Counted from the stretch's first letter, positions 46,111 to 55,350 are shown. The stretch is DNA of 64,000 nucleotides from Kolteria novifilia (GCA_007748055.1 CP036279.1:248001-312000), one strand, 5' to 3'. Translations and numbers: made by a program. The notes: a model not told the origin generated them from the sequence alone.

Positions 46111-48945
46111 CTAGGAAATCCGGAAATGGGAGATCTCCCCCGTATCGGACACGAGCACGAATTGATCCGCCTCGGGCCCTGGCAATACCGCGACGGGGCG
46201 AATGCCCGTCTGAAGATCGCTCGCCACGCGTTTTAATCGTTGATCGCGCGTGCTGTAAACCTCGCAGCAATGCTCGCTCGCCAAGATGACGTACCCTCCC
46301 TTGTTCAAACACGCGATCGGAGCGTCCATCTCCTCCGCGATCTCGTGTCCCTGTCCATCGGAGACACTTCCCCAATAGAACTTCGCCCCACGCGCGAAGG
46401 TGACCACGATCCGATCCCGGGTGTGCGGAGCCGAACCGACGATCGACACGATCCGCTGCTCGAACATCACGCCATCGACCGGATCCGTGTCGTTCCTCAC
46501 CGCGTAGAGGAATTGATCGCACCCGACATAGACCAACGGCTCGCGAGCGAGGATCGGGTAGGGCCGAGGCCTCTCGGGATCTAGCGCGTCAACGTCGGTG
46601 GTACTGACCGTCGTGATCGAGGAGTCCTCCTCGGGAGTGGGGAGGGGCAGCGGACGAATCGGCCCGACCGTGCGAGTCGCCACCTGCTTGCCATCCCCAC
46701 CAAGTGCGACCAAGTTGAGATGATCGAGCCGATGCTCCAAGACCCAAGTCATGCCCGAACTTCCGGTTGCCGCTCCGACGGTCGATTCCGTGGCATGGCC
46801 GAGACCACCCAACATCGCGTCCGCTCGACACGTGTCGGAAGGATAGAGATGCTCGCCTTTCTCGAAAGGCGCCTGTCCGACGGCATGGACGAGCAAGACG
46901 TGAACCGGTGTGCGCCCACCGCCCCGAGCACCCGTGAGCACGATCGGCGACTCCGTCCGCGCGGGAACGATCGGCCATCGCGCCAATCGTGTATCAACGC
47001 CGTTCCCATCACAGCGGCAAACGACGACGTGGCCTCGCTCGTGCGTCCCCGCGACGTAGAAGGTATCGCCCAAGGTGATCGCTTCCCGCCACGCCACAGC
47101 GGGATCCGGGAGCGGGATGGTCTTCACCAAGCGAGGCGCCGCTCCACGCCGTCGTTTGGCTCCGCTCCGCTTGTCCGAGATCCCACGCTCCCGCTCATAG
47201 CGTTCGCAGTCGCGCAGCAACAAGCGATCCTCCGGGGCGAGGGCCGCGATCGACTTTAACAGCTTGCGTTGACGATTGGGCGATGCTTCGGGAAGCAGCG
47301 CGGACGACATGACCACGGCGGTGTCACTCGCGAATCGCTGCACGGCCGGGTTCGGATACGAGCGGGCGTGCTGCGCCAAGACCGCGACGGCATCGACCGC
47401 CTGGTCCTGGGGCAACGACTGCGAGCGCAGCGTCGTGACCGTTTCGCTCGCCTCCTCATGTCGCCCCAGTCGGCCGAGGTGATCAAACAGTTTGTTGAGG
47501 CAGTGCCTCGCCCGGTCGGACTCGGGCCAACCGCCACGAAGCTCCGCGAGCCCCTCGTCCGGCGACGCCAGCTTCCCGAGTAGCAGCTCCGCCGCCCCCA
47601 GCCGATCGTGACGCTCTCGGTGCTTCTCCACCGCCAGGCGATACTGCGTTCGGGCCCGGTCGAACTGATCGAGCTTGGCGTAGAGATCGCCCGCTCTCTC
47701 ATGTTCGCCGTGAGTCTCGTAGAGAGCCGCCGCCTCGGTCCAGAGCTGTCCCTGCTCCAGGCAACCGGCGGCTTTCAGCGGAAGCTTCAGCCGTTTCTCG
47801 TAGAGCGTCGCCGCCTCGCGCCAATGGCCCCCATCGACGAGCGCCCGAGCCGCCGCATCGTCGTCGCCCAGCAACTCCGCGAAGATGTACGCGGCCCGGC
47901 GATGCCTTCCGATCCGCATCTCCCGGTTGGCCAACTCGCGATAGCGGGCCTGAAGCCGGTACTGAACGTTCGCGTCGACGTCCCAAAAGTTCGCCGGGCC
48001 TCCACCACCGAGTCGCGAGAGATTGAAGTCGACCTCTCTCCGTTGCAGTTCCCTACGTGGCGTGGCGATGCCGCGATGGGCGTCACCTGTCAGCGGAAGA
48101 GCGTAGCGAAGGCCTTCGTCCGGATTCTCTTCGAGCATCTTGAGCAGCCGAAAGATCTCCCGGTCGCGGTCGTCGTTGATCCCCGGCGACGATCGCGCCA
48201 AGTATCGCAGCGCCCACTCCTCCAGTCGGTTCACCCAGGTCGGGTCGCTCGGTTTGGCCGGTAGACGCTGCGTGACCCAAACCGTCAGCTTCGCCACTGC
48301 GCGCGAGACGTGGCGCGACGCCGGAAAGCTCGACGTCGGGTTCGGTTCCTCCGGATGGGGCGGTAGCTCATCCAACGCGTCGGACTTCGTCCCGATGTCA
48401 TCTTGCCCGTCGCGAAGAAGCGTCTCGATTGTCAACGAAAAGGCCGGGCCGAGAGAAACGATCCGCGGAGCGAGCCGCTCTCCCGGCATCGCACATCCCC
48501 AAGAGTCCCGCTGGGGCGCTTCCCACGAGAGGAGGTCCGCCACACCGAGTCGATCGTTCTCCTCGAAGGCCGTCAACCCAAGTGTTGGGTGCCACACGAA
48601 CACTCGGTCTCCACCCAACTGCGTGGTCAGTTCGTCGTCGGACACCGCGGGATCGAAGCGAGCGGTCGTCGGGAGATAGAGCTGGCCCGCCACCAATCCG
48701 AACGGCACGCCTCGACCGACGCCAACCGCCGAGATCGCCTCCTCGGGTAGAACCGCGAGCAGTCCCGCTGGCGTCCGCTCCCTTGCGGAGCGTGGCACCA
48801 CTAGCAGCTTGAGGGATGATTGCGCGACATCCCAGCTAGTCAGTTCTTCTAGCCATCCGCGCAGGTCGTTGCCCGGCAGATAAAGCGCGTGCGGTCGCCG
48901 AAGCGGCGTCGGGGCAAGCTCTATCGTCAGCGGCACGTTGATCAT
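46111..48945 (-). CDS. MoxR-vWA ternary system protein: bpX-type N-terminus, TPR-like helices, beta-propeller
   Basis: A 944-residue cytoplasmic protein with no signal peptide. An N-terminal domain (about 1-170: LYLPGNDLRGWLEELTSW, FVWHPTLGLTAFEENDRL) resembles the bpX class of MoxR-vWA-beta-propeller ternary systems. The centre (about 330-560) is helical and TPR-like with repeated RAAxIxxELxGDxxxAAxAxxDGGHWREAAxLYExRLKLP elements. The C-terminal 300 residues form beta-propeller-like blades ending DTGEISHFRIS. It is the last gene of a five-gene minus-strand cluster. Large bpX-propeller proteins are thought to be scaffolds or sensors acting with the MoxR ATPase; the assignment comes from context plus recognisable N-terminal motifs rather than one domain alone. 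Confidence 0.72.
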   Translation of the reverse strand: MINVPLTIELAPTPLRRPHALYLPGNDLRGWLEELTSWDVAQSSLKLLVVPRSARERTPAGLLAVLPEEAISAVGVGRGVPFGLVAGQLYLPTTARFDPAVSDDELTTQLGGDRVFVWHPTLGLTAFEENDRLGVADLLSWEAPQRDSWGCAMPGERLAPRIVSLGPAFSLTIETLLRDGQDDIGTKSDALDELPPHPEEPNPTSSFPASRHVSRAVAKLTVWVTQRLPAKPSDPTWVNRLEEWALRYLARSSPGINDDRDREIFRLLKMLEENPDEGLRYALPLTGDAHRGIATPRRELQRREVDFNLSRLGGGGPANFWDVDANVQYRLQARYRELANREMRIGRHRRAAYIFAELLGDDDAAARALVDGGHWREAATLYEKRLKLPLKAAGCLEQGQLWTEAAALYETHGEHERAGDLYAKLDQFDRARTQYRLAVEKHRERHDRLGAAELLLGKLASPDEGLAELRGGWPESDRARHCLNKLFDHLGRLGRHEEASETVTTLRSQSLPQDQAVDAVAVLAQHARSYPNPAVQRFASDTAVVMSSALLPEASPNRQRKLLKSIAALAPEDRLLLRDCERYERERGISDKRSGAKRRRGAAPRLVKTIPLPDPAVAWREAITLGDTFYVAGTHERGHVVVCRCDGNGVDTRLARWPIVPARTESPIVLTGARGGGRTPVHVLLVHAVGQAPFEKGEHLYPSDTCRADAMLGGLGHATESTVGAATGSSGMTWVLEHRLDHLNLVALGGDGKQVATRTVGPIRPLPLPTPEEDSSITTVSTTDVDALDPERPRPYPILAREPLVYVGCDQFLYAVRNDTDPVDGVMFEQRIVSIVGSAPHTRDRIVVTFARGAKFYWGSVSDGQGHEIAEEMDAPIACLNKGGYVILASEHCCEVYSTRDQRLKRVASDLQTGIRPVAVLPGPEADQFVLVSDTGEISHFRIS

Positions 48946-48967
48946 AGGAGTCGCTCGTTGTCTCCAA

Positions 48968-49133
48968 GCTCGCTCGTCACGCGATTCGCTCTGCGTCTTT
49001 GGGGCTCGCTCATCACGCGATTCGCTCTGCGTCTTTGGGGCTCGCTCATCACGCGATTCGCTCTGCGTCTTGGGGCTCGCTCATCACGCGATTCGCTCTG
49101 CGTCTTTGGGGCTCGCTCGTCACGCGATTCGCT
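48968..49133. repeat. 36-bp minisatellite array (about 4.6 copies)
   Basis: Unit GCTCGCTC(A/G)TCACGCGATT followed by CGCTCTGCGTCTTTGGG starts at 48968, 49004, 49040, 49075 and 49111; one spacing is 35 because of a lost T. The last copy runs into the coding end of the vWA-propeller gene (its final codons FCERIA-stop), and the array fills most of the 174-base gap to the next gene. Each unit carries an imperfect palindrome ATCACGCGAT. There are no unique spacers, so it is not a CRISPR array. Confidence 0.93.
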
Positions 49134-51882
49134 CGCAGAAGGCCCGCACCACCGAATCGTAGACATCTCTGGGTGGCGTCTGGTCGACGTCTCCGATGAA
49201 GTAGCGTTCGCCCCATACTCGTCCATCGGCACACCATCCGGAGACCATCCCCTCGTTCAGAACGAGGGTCGCTTCCGGTACAAGTTCGCGGTCGGCACTG
49301 TAGAGGTGCAAAAGTCCTCGGGCATCGAGAAAGAGCTTGCTCCCATCGTCGAAGGTCGCCATCGAGAGCCGAAAGCCCACTTCGCCAGGCGTGTCGATCG
49401 GTCGAAGAGGCTGCGCTGCCGCCACGAAGTTGACATCCTTGCTCCCCACAACGTTCAGGCAGATTTGCTCGATAGCACTATCGTAGCCCACCACCAGCCG
49501 TGCTCCCTTCTTCGAAAAGAGATTGATCCGCCCGTGACCATCAATGGCGGCGTCCGTGAAGTTGCTGCGAAGGCTCCGCGGAAAGGCGAATCGCTGCGGC
49601 TTCTCCACCGCGAACGATGCCTCATGACTGGGAATCGTCACCACGCCCAGCGAATCGACGTCGACCAGTCGATAAACGCTCGCGTTCTGTCCCGTTCGTC
49701 CCCTCTTCGGGTCGCGGTTGGTTCCCACCAGCAGGAATCGACTTCCATCGCTGGCGACGGAGCGCACCATGGGCGACGTGAGCCCATGGTCGACTTCACG
49801 CATCCCACGATCGGCCGTGAAGAGATGTCCCTGTTGCGTGATCGCGAGGGGACCTTCGACACCCTGCCGGTCGAAGAGATAGACCAAGGGCTGTGGCAAT
49901 TCCTGATCAAAGACCAGGTCGATCTGGACATCGAACCCATCGAATCCCAACGCATGCCACCGAGAGAGGCTGTCCTGAAAGAACCGACCATGCGCGTGGA
50001 AGAGACCTGAGGGAACCGACCATCGCGTGAACAACTCGCCCGAGTGGGCATGGAAGACGTCGACCTCTTGCTCGTGGACCGCGAAGATCATCCCCTGGTG
50101 GCCGGCGACGTGTCCGTACCGTTCCTCGCGAAGCTGGAGAGGCACGATATCGCAAGTAGATCGCTCCAGGTCGATCCGGAGGCAGTGGACATTGCCCTTC
50201 GACAGCGGGCCGACCAAGGCGTGGGTGACTCGCCCGTACTCGTCGTGCGACGTCCACTGGACCTCTCCCGGCGGCACGTGAAGTGCGAACTGTCTGGCTC
50301 CCCGATCTGGGCGTGACCAGAAGAGCAGTCGTCGGTCTCGCGGGATGGAGAAGACGCCTTGATCGGGAATGCTCCACACCCGATTGCGCGTCACCGGCTT
50401 TGGCAACAGAAGGGGAAAAGGCTCCACGGAGAAGATCGCGGGCAAGTTGTTGGCCCACGCGAAGTCGACGAGAGCCCGCGACTGCTCGGCCCCATTCTCG
50501 AACAGCCCTTCCAGATCGAGCCACGCCTCACGAAGCAGCTTGCGACCCCGCCGCGTTCGCTCGTGGAGTCGAAACCAACCGTCGCGGCTGACACTCGCCA
50601 AATGAATGACGTCGAAGCGACACTCCTCGAGCGCTCGTTGAAAGGCCCGATCCTCCAACACCGCGTCCGTGGTCAGGATCAGTGGGTCCACCGGCTTGTC
50701 CTCGGCCTCGTTCTTCGCAAGCACCGCGTGAAACCGTCGCAGCACCGCGCCGGGGTGACAGTCCGTATCAAGGGTGGACAGATGAGCGACCAGCCCGTCG
50801 CGCGTCGTCAGATCGGCGATCCGCAGTTTGCCACCACGGGCGTGGAACGTCTGAAAAGAATGGGTCGGATCATTGCTGGCCGCGAACGCGAGCGCCGCCG
50901 AGGCGGAGAAGAGCCGGGGAAGCCCCCACATGCGCATGCCGACATCAAGCAGCAGTACCCGCGCCCGCTCCGGCGTCCGTGGTGGCGTCTCGCGTCTCAA
51001 GTAGAGAGCCTCGTTCTCGGCGACGCGCACCGCTAGGGTCAGATCATCGTGCGCCAACTCGCTGAGGAGCAGCCGATCCAGTTCCCCGCGATTGGCGATG
51101 TCGGAGACACCTCCCAGCGGCATCTCATCGTCTTCCGCGATCGCACGCGGCAAGGTCGCCGTCGCCATCATCCGCCGGGCCAGCCTCGCAACGCCACGCA
51201 GCGAGGCCTCCTGCTCGAGCTCACCGAGTAGCGCGCGAATCCGTTCGGCGACCGGCAACTCGAGTTCCGCTTTCCTCGGGAGCCGATCGAGCCCGGTCGT
51301 CCGCCGAAGCTCGAGCGCTTCTTCGTCGAAGCGACGCAGCCCCTCCCGCAGAATCTCGAGATGTCGCTCGAACGCCCCCGGAGAGGCCACGGCCACAGCC
51401 TCATCATCGGGAACGTCGATCATCTCGCGAAGATGGTCACGCAGCGCATCGGCGAGCAGCTTGCCGTCGTTTGGCGATGTCTTCGACTTGCTCTCCTCGA
51501 AGATCATCGAGGCGAGATACGCCTTCTCTCGAAGCGGCTTCCACTCCTCGGCGGGCATCGATCGGATGCGATGCAGTCCGTCGAGCACCTCCACCAGAAG
51601 ATCGCCCGATCCGGACTCCCCGACGTGGCTGGACACCAGTCCGGCGACCTGTGGTCCATCTTCCCAGTTGTCGCGCGTCGCCGCCAAGAGCAGGAGAAGG
51701 GCGTTCAGCGGCGGCAGGCCACGGTCGGAAAGCTTGCGAACGACGTACTCGAGCTCGAGCCGGAAGGCGATCGTTCGCCCATCCCGCCAAGCAACGACAT
51801 CGCCGCCGTCACGCCACTCCCAGAAGGAGTCGCGCCCCGGAAGGAAGTACCGTCTCACCACCTCGAGTTCGTTACTCAGCAT
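49120..51882 (-). CDS. MoxR-vWA ternary system protein: vWA domain plus beta-propeller
   Basis: A 920-residue cytoplasmic protein. The helical N-terminal 300 residues are followed by a von Willebrand A-like domain (about 308-500: ARVLLLDVGMRMWGLPRLFSASAALAFAA, LILTTDAVLED, ECRFDVIHLASVSRDGWFRLHERTRRG). The usual MIDAS DxSxS reads DVGMR, so metal binding is doubtful. Residues about 530-920 form propeller blades (RLLFWSRPDRGARQFAL, FLLVGTNRDPKRG, KGARLVVGYDSAIEQICLNVVG). The ATG at 51882 overlaps the upstream gene by 11 bases. With the MoxR ATPase and bpX proteins it forms the 'ternary' machine; vWA partners of MoxR generally present substrates to the ATPase ring. The ordering and co-occurrence carry the assignment. 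Confidence 0.78.
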   Translation of the reverse strand: MLSNELEVVRRYFLPGRDSFWEWRDGGDVVAWRDGRTIAFRLELEYVVRKLSDRGLPPLNALLLLLAATRDNWEDGPQVAGLVSSHVGESGSGDLLVEVLDGLHRIRSMPAEEWKPLREKAYLASMIFEESKSKTSPNDGKLLADALRDHLREMIDVPDDEAVAVASPGAFERHLEILREGLRRFDEEALELRRTTGLDRLPRKAELELPVAERIRALLGELEQEASLRGVARLARRMMATATLPRAIAEDDEMPLGGVSDIANRGELDRLLLSELAHDDLTLAVRVAENEALYLRRETPPRTPERARVLLLDVGMRMWGLPRLFSASAALAFAASNDPTHSFQTFHARGGKLRIADLTTRDGLVAHLSTLDTDCHPGAVLRRFHAVLAKNEAEDKPVDPLILTTDAVLEDRAFQRALEECRFDVIHLASVSRDGWFRLHERTRRGRKLLREAWLDLEGLFENGAEQSRALVDFAWANNLPAIFSVEPFPLLLPKPVTRNRVWSIPDQGVFSIPRDRRLLFWSRPDRGARQFALHVPPGEVQWTSHDEYGRVTHALVGPLSKGNVHCLRIDLERSTCDIVPLQLREERYGHVAGHQGMIFAVHEQEVDVFHAHSGELFTRWSVPSGLFHAHGRFFQDSLSRWHALGFDGFDVQIDLVFDQELPQPLVYLFDRQGVEGPLAITQQGHLFTADRGMREVDHGLTSPMVRSVASDGSRFLLVGTNRDPKRGRTGQNASVYRLVDVDSLGVVTIPSHEASFAVEKPQRFAFPRSLRSNFTDAAIDGHGRINLFSKKGARLVVGYDSAIEQICLNVVGSKDVNFVAAAQPLRPIDTPGEVGFRLSMATFDDGSKLFLDARGLLHLYSADRELVPEATLVLNEGMVSGWCADGRVWGERYFIGDVDQTPPRDVYDSVVRAFCERIA

Positions 51883-52591
51883 CGGCCACCTCGAACGAGG
51901 CGCGAGCCGCCTGGCGCGTCGCGCGAACAAAGTCCCCGGCACCGAGGTGCTGCCAACCGCGATCGCGGGTTAGAAGAACAAGATCGCCCTCTTCGATCCC
52001 GAATGCCTGGGCCACCACGATTGGTTCGAGGGCCGGCTCCCAAGTCCAACCCGCCTCCACCGCGACTCCGTCCCGTTCGACGTAGCGAGTACCGACCAAC
52101 GGGGGCAGCGGCGATCCCTTGATGATGACATCACCTGAACGATTCATCGCGAAGACCAACGGGTCGAGCCGCACCCGTGGCGCGCTCGCCGCGTAGTCCC
52201 GCCACGCGTGAACCGAGGTGAGCAAGAGAGTCGCGTCTCGGACGGTCCCACCGCGAACGAGCGTCAGTTTCCGTCGGTCCGCCAACTCGCCGGCGAAACC
52301 CGCGGGAGCCAGGCTGACCGACATCCATTCGGCAAGCGGATGCCACGGCCCCTCAGGAATGCGTCCTTTGGGGACAAGTTGGTGCGGCCTCACGAGTTGT
52401 CCATCGGGCAGGACCCGAAATCGATCACCCGGCAGCGCGAGAATAATTCGATCGCGCCGGTCATCCTCACCATCGACGCGTAGCCAAAGGGACTCGCCGG
52501 CGTCATGCAGCGTGATGCCTCGATGGCATCGCAGCCGTCCCAGCATCGCCGTCTCATGGCGTGGAAGTCGAACCGCGACACTCCCGGTCAT
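51872..52591 (-). CDS. Small bpX-family component of the MoxR-vWA system
   Basis: A 239-residue protein mostly of predicted beta strands, with no signal peptide or membrane segment. Stretches such as WHPLAEWMSVSLAPAGFAG, VRLDPLVFAMNRSGDVIIKGSPLPPLVGTRYVERDGVAVEAGWTWEP and FGIEEGDLVLLTRDRGWQHL match what I recall of a conserved accessory family in MoxR-vWA-propeller loci. The start is fixed by overlap: ATG 52591 shares four bases (ATGA) with the MoxR stop, and its stop overlaps the vWA gene by 11 bases. The long in-frame extension upstream to 52975 lies within the MoxR gene and is a shadow. The exact bpX number cannot be assigned without a profile search. Confidence 0.68.
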   Translation of the reverse strand: MTGSVAVRLPRHETAMLGRLRCHRGITLHDAGESLWLRVDGEDDRRDRIILALPGDRFRVLPDGQLVRPHQLVPKGRIPEGPWHPLAEWMSVSLAPAGFAGELADRRKLTLVRGGTVRDATLLLTSVHAWRDYAASAPRVRLDPLVFAMNRSGDVIIKGSPLPPLVGTRYVERDGVAVEAGWTWEPALEPIVVAQAFGIEEGDLVLLTRDRGWQHLGAGDFVRATRQAARASFEVADAE

Positions 52592-53766
52592 GACTCGCTC
52601 GCCCCCGCGACTTGCGCGAGCCGCTCGAGGAGCGTCTCGACGCGCGACTCGAGATACGTTCGTTGCTGTTGATCCTCGACCCACTGGCATCGCGCCGACA
52701 AGAGGCCGAGTTGATCCCGAACGAACGACCGATCGGTGTCCGGGAGATCGCCTGTCTCCAAACGCTCGCCGATCTGCTCGAGGTCGCGTGCGAGATGCTC
52801 GGGATCGGGAGCTTCCGTCCCGCGCGAGCGCGGGTGGCTGGTCGCCCGTTCCTCCTCGTTCGCTTTCGCGAGGGCGTCCGCGACGATCGAAGCGACAACA
52901 TCCCGTTGCTCCTCGGTATCCCAAATATAGCGCAGCACCCAGAGGTCGGTCGTGTTGACTTCCAGACGGCCGCATAGCAAGGCACTCGCGGCGAGGATCG
53001 TCTGAAGCTTCACCGCCCGACGGTCGGACACGGCGACTCCGGCGTGACGCAAGCGATGGACCAGAGCGACGTACGCATCACGAACTCGCGAGAAGTCGGC
53101 CCTGCGCAGCGAGCGGTGCAGTTCCTTTACCTCGTCGACGCCAATCGTGGCACCATCGCGCGGATGACCCGATCCCAGCGCCCAACCCGCCTCGAGCACT
53201 TGCGAGAGTTCCTCGTGCGGGACGTTGTCGCAGCAAACGCGGAGAAGAAAACGATCAAAGAGCGCCCCCAGCGCATCGTCCTCGGGAAGCCGGTTGCTCG
53301 CTCCGACGACCATGAGTGTCGGCAACGGACGCGTTTCGCGACCTCGACGAAAGACGCGTTCGTTGAGGACCAACAAGAAGCTGTTGAGGATCGCGCTGTT
53401 GGCGTTGAGCAACTCGTCGAGGAAGACGAACGACGCTTCCGGCAACATCCCCTCGGTGTTGGTCACGAGATCGCCCTCGCGCAGGCGGCGAATGTCGAAG
53501 GGACCGAAGATTTCGTTCGGCTCGGTGAATCGCGTTAGCAAGTAGTCGAAGACGCGCCCTTCGATGCGCCGTGACAACTCCTGGACCAAGGCGCTTTTCG
53601 CCGTTCCCGGCGGACCGAGGATGAAGAGGTTCTCTCCCGCGACCAAACAGACGCCGAGCAAGTCGATGATCTCGTCCTTGCCGACGAAGGCCTGCTTCAT
53701 CGGTTCGAGGATCTCGACGCGGAGCCGTTCGCCCAGTCGTCGGTGGTCGTCATTCGCCCCTTGCAT
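52588..53766 (-). CDS. MoxR-type AAA+ ATPase
   Basis: A 392-residue AAA+ ATPase of the MoxR/RavA class. Walker A GPPGTAKSAL (about 41-50), the MoxR-specific TRFTEPNEIFGPFDI segment, Walker B FVFLDELLNANSAILN, sensor 1 VVGASNRLP and arginine finger LFDRFLLR are all present, followed by the helical lid and a RavA-like C-terminal helical extension. Such ATPases act as chaperone-like remodellers of vWA-bound substrates. Initiation is either TTG 53769 or ATG 53766; the latter sits about 7 bases after AGGGAGA. It directly follows the 211-residue gene and overlaps the next by 4 bases, so stoichiometric co-expression is likely. Confidence 0.92.
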   Translation of the reverse strand: MQGANDDHRRLGERLRVEILEPMKQAFVGKDEIIDLLGVCLVAGENLFILGPPGTAKSALVQELSRRIEGRVFDYLLTRFTEPNEIFGPFDIRRLREGDLVTNTEGMLPEASFVFLDELLNANSAILNSFLLVLNERVFRRGRETRPLPTLMVVGASNRLPEDDALGALFDRFLLRVCCDNVPHEELSQVLEAGWALGSGHPRDGATIGVDEVKELHRSLRRADFSRVRDAYVALVHRLRHAGVAVSDRRAVKLQTILAASALLCGRLEVNTTDLWVLRYIWDTEEQRDVVASIVADALAKANEEERATSHPRSRGTEAPDPEHLARDLEQIGERLETGDLPDTDRSFVRDQLGLLSARCQWVEDQQQRTYLESRVETLLERLAQVAGASES

Positions 53767-53769
53767 CAA

Positions 53770-54405
53770 TCAGTCTCCCTCTTTGGCTTCACAATCCGCG
53801 AGTAGTCCTGCCGCCAACTCCGGGTACATTCCGAGAGCCGCGTCGACCGCCTCGCGGACGCGCTTGTCGGCGAGCCGCGACGTGTCCCTCGTCGCGATGA
53901 TGCGATCGATGTAGATGCTCATGAGTGCTCGATGCCCCGCGATCGCGGCAATGTCGACTCCAACGATCCCCTCCATCCCGACCGAGGAGAGCGGCCAGTC
54001 GCGTGCCCAACGACCGAGGTGCTCGAGGAGCGGATCGCCGGGCGCGGCGCTGCCCGCGAACCGAACCAGGTCGGGGAGATAACGGAAGACGACGTCGACC
54101 GAGTAGTGAACGCTCGCATCGACCCGGCCCGACCACGACGGGAAAAGCTCCTCGTTGATCGTTTCGGCGCCGACGTCACGGTAAACGACAAACTGGGAGG
54201 CGCGATAGAAGTTTCGTCCCGCCCAACTCACCGCTTCGACCTCGAGCTTCGGCAAGCCACTGGGCAACTCGCGCCGCAGTCTCCCCTCGTACGCGACGAG
54301 CACCGAGGCGCCCTGGCTCAACTCTCGCTCGGTGAGCGCAGCGAACGCCGGAAGGGCGAGGCGTCCCTCTTCAAAGAGATCCTTCCAGAATTGGACATAG
54401 TCCAT
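53770..54405 (-). CDS. First gene of the MoxR-vWA locus, conserved bpX-type protein
   Basis: A 211-residue soluble protein beginning MDYVQFWKDLFEEGRL. It contains YRASQFVVYRDVGAETINEELFP and a mixed helix/strand C-terminal region (PLLEHLGRWARDWPLSSVGMEGI, HRALMSIYIDRIIA, LGMYPELAAGLLAD). I do not know its biochemical role; position at the head of the locus, immediately before moxR, matches the small leading component of bpX ternary systems. The ATG at 54405 has a strong GAGGGGAA Shine-Dalgarno site; the 23 extra in-frame codons upstream lack one. Its promoter must lie in the 291-base divergent gap shared with the PfpI-family gene. Confidence 0.65.
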   Translation of the reverse strand: MDYVQFWKDLFEEGRLALPAFAALTERELSQGASVLVAYEGRLRRELPSGLPKLEVEAVSWAGRNFYRASQFVVYRDVGAETINEELFPSWSGRVDASVHYSVDVVFRYLPDLVRFAGSAAPGDPLLEHLGRWARDWPLSSVGMEGIVGVDIAAIAGHRALMSIYIDRIIATRDTSRLADKRVREAVDAALGMYPELAAGLLADCEAKEGD

Positions 54406-54696
54406 GTCGATTCCCCTCACGTCGCGCGCCGATCTCGCCCCGCTCACGTTGAACGAGAGCGGCGCGGGTTTCAAGGTTCACCAGACCCCCATTGGCGATC
54501 AAACCCGCCCCTTCCCGGCAAAAAGTCTGCACGGCGTGACGGAAAAGCCGCATGACGAGCGAACCCGGGACATCTACTCTGAAGAGAAGGGGCGATGGCC
54601 CACGCCACCCGAACGTTTCCACGCAATCGCAAGCGGTAGGCCCGTCGATAGACCGTTCGCCCAGATCATTCACGTCGCCTCTTCCAAGGAACCGAC
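54406..54696. promoter_or_regulatory. Divergent promoter region (bpX operon / PfpI gene)
   Basis: These 291 bases separate divergently transcribed genes and must carry both promoters. A TACTCT hexamer at about 54575 is a possible -10 for the plus strand. No operator is obvious. Confidence 0.4.
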
Positions 54697-55350
54697 ATGC
54701 CTCAGCACACCGACACCATTGAAGAAACCTCACGCGGCAAAGTCCTCCTCATCATTGGCGACGCCGCGGAAACGCTCGACACGTTCTATCCGTACTATCG
54801 ACTCCAGGAAGCTGGCTTCGAGCCGGTCGTCGCCGCGCCCGAGAGACGCCGCTATCAGTTGGTGATGCACGAGGTCAAGCCGGGCTGGACGATCACCAAG
54901 GAGTGGGAGGGGTACTCCCTCGCCGCGGACATCGCATTCGCCGACGTCGACGCATCCGAGTATGCGGGGATCTTCTTCAGCGGCGGCCGAGCGCCCGAGT
55001 ACATCCGTTACGACGAAGACCTCGTCGCGATCACCCGTCATTTCTTCGCCACCGGCAAGCCGATCGCGAGCGTCTGCCACGGGGTGGAGATCCCCGCGTA
55101 TGCCGGCTGCGTCAAGGGACGGCGTATGGCGACCGTCCCCAAGTGTCGCTTCGATCTCGAAGTCGCTGGTGGCATCTTCGTCGATCAGCCGTGCGTCGTC
55201 GACGGCAACCTCGTCTCCGGCCGAACGTTCCACGACAATGGTCGCTATCTCGGACCCTGGATCAAGATGTTGCTCGAGCAAGCCGAACAAGCCAGCGTCC
55301 GCTCGCAGCGACCGAACGGCCAGCCCGCCCAACCGACCTCATCCCGCTAA
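54697..55350 (+). CDS. DJ-1/PfpI-family protein
   Basis: A 217-residue class I glutamine-amidotransferase-like protein. Residues 14-21 (GKVLLIIGD) start the Rossmann-type sheet. Cys127-His128 in SVCHGVE is the nucleophile elbow, and the GGRAPEY segment before it is the usual oxyanion loop. Family members include glyoxalase III/deglycase-type stress proteins and intracellular peptidases; this one resembles the larger PfpI-like proteins of soil and aquatic bacteria. The start has AAGGA 8 bases upstream. It is divergent from the bpX operon and stands alone on its strand. The C-terminal 15 residues are a low-complexity tail. Confidence 0.88.
   Translation: MPQHTDTIEETSRGKVLLIIGDAAETLDTFYPYYRLQEAGFEPVVAAPERRRYQLVMHEVKPGWTITKEWEGYSLAADIAFADVDASEYAGIFFSGGRAPEYIRYDEDLVAITRHFFATGKPIASVCHGVEIPAYAGCVKGRRMATVPKCRFDLEVAGGIFVDQPCVVDGNLVSGRTFHDNGRYLGPWIKMLLEQAEQASVRSQRPNGQPAQPTSSR

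Noticed and set aside
48968-49133. CRISPR array suspected from regularly spaced repeats
   Set aside because: The 36-bp units abut each other with no unique spacers and no cas genes are nearby; it is a minisatellite.
52592-52975. N-terminal extension of the 239-residue bpX-type protein
   Set aside because: The segment is a shadow of the MoxR gene; ATG 52591 overlaps the MoxR stop.
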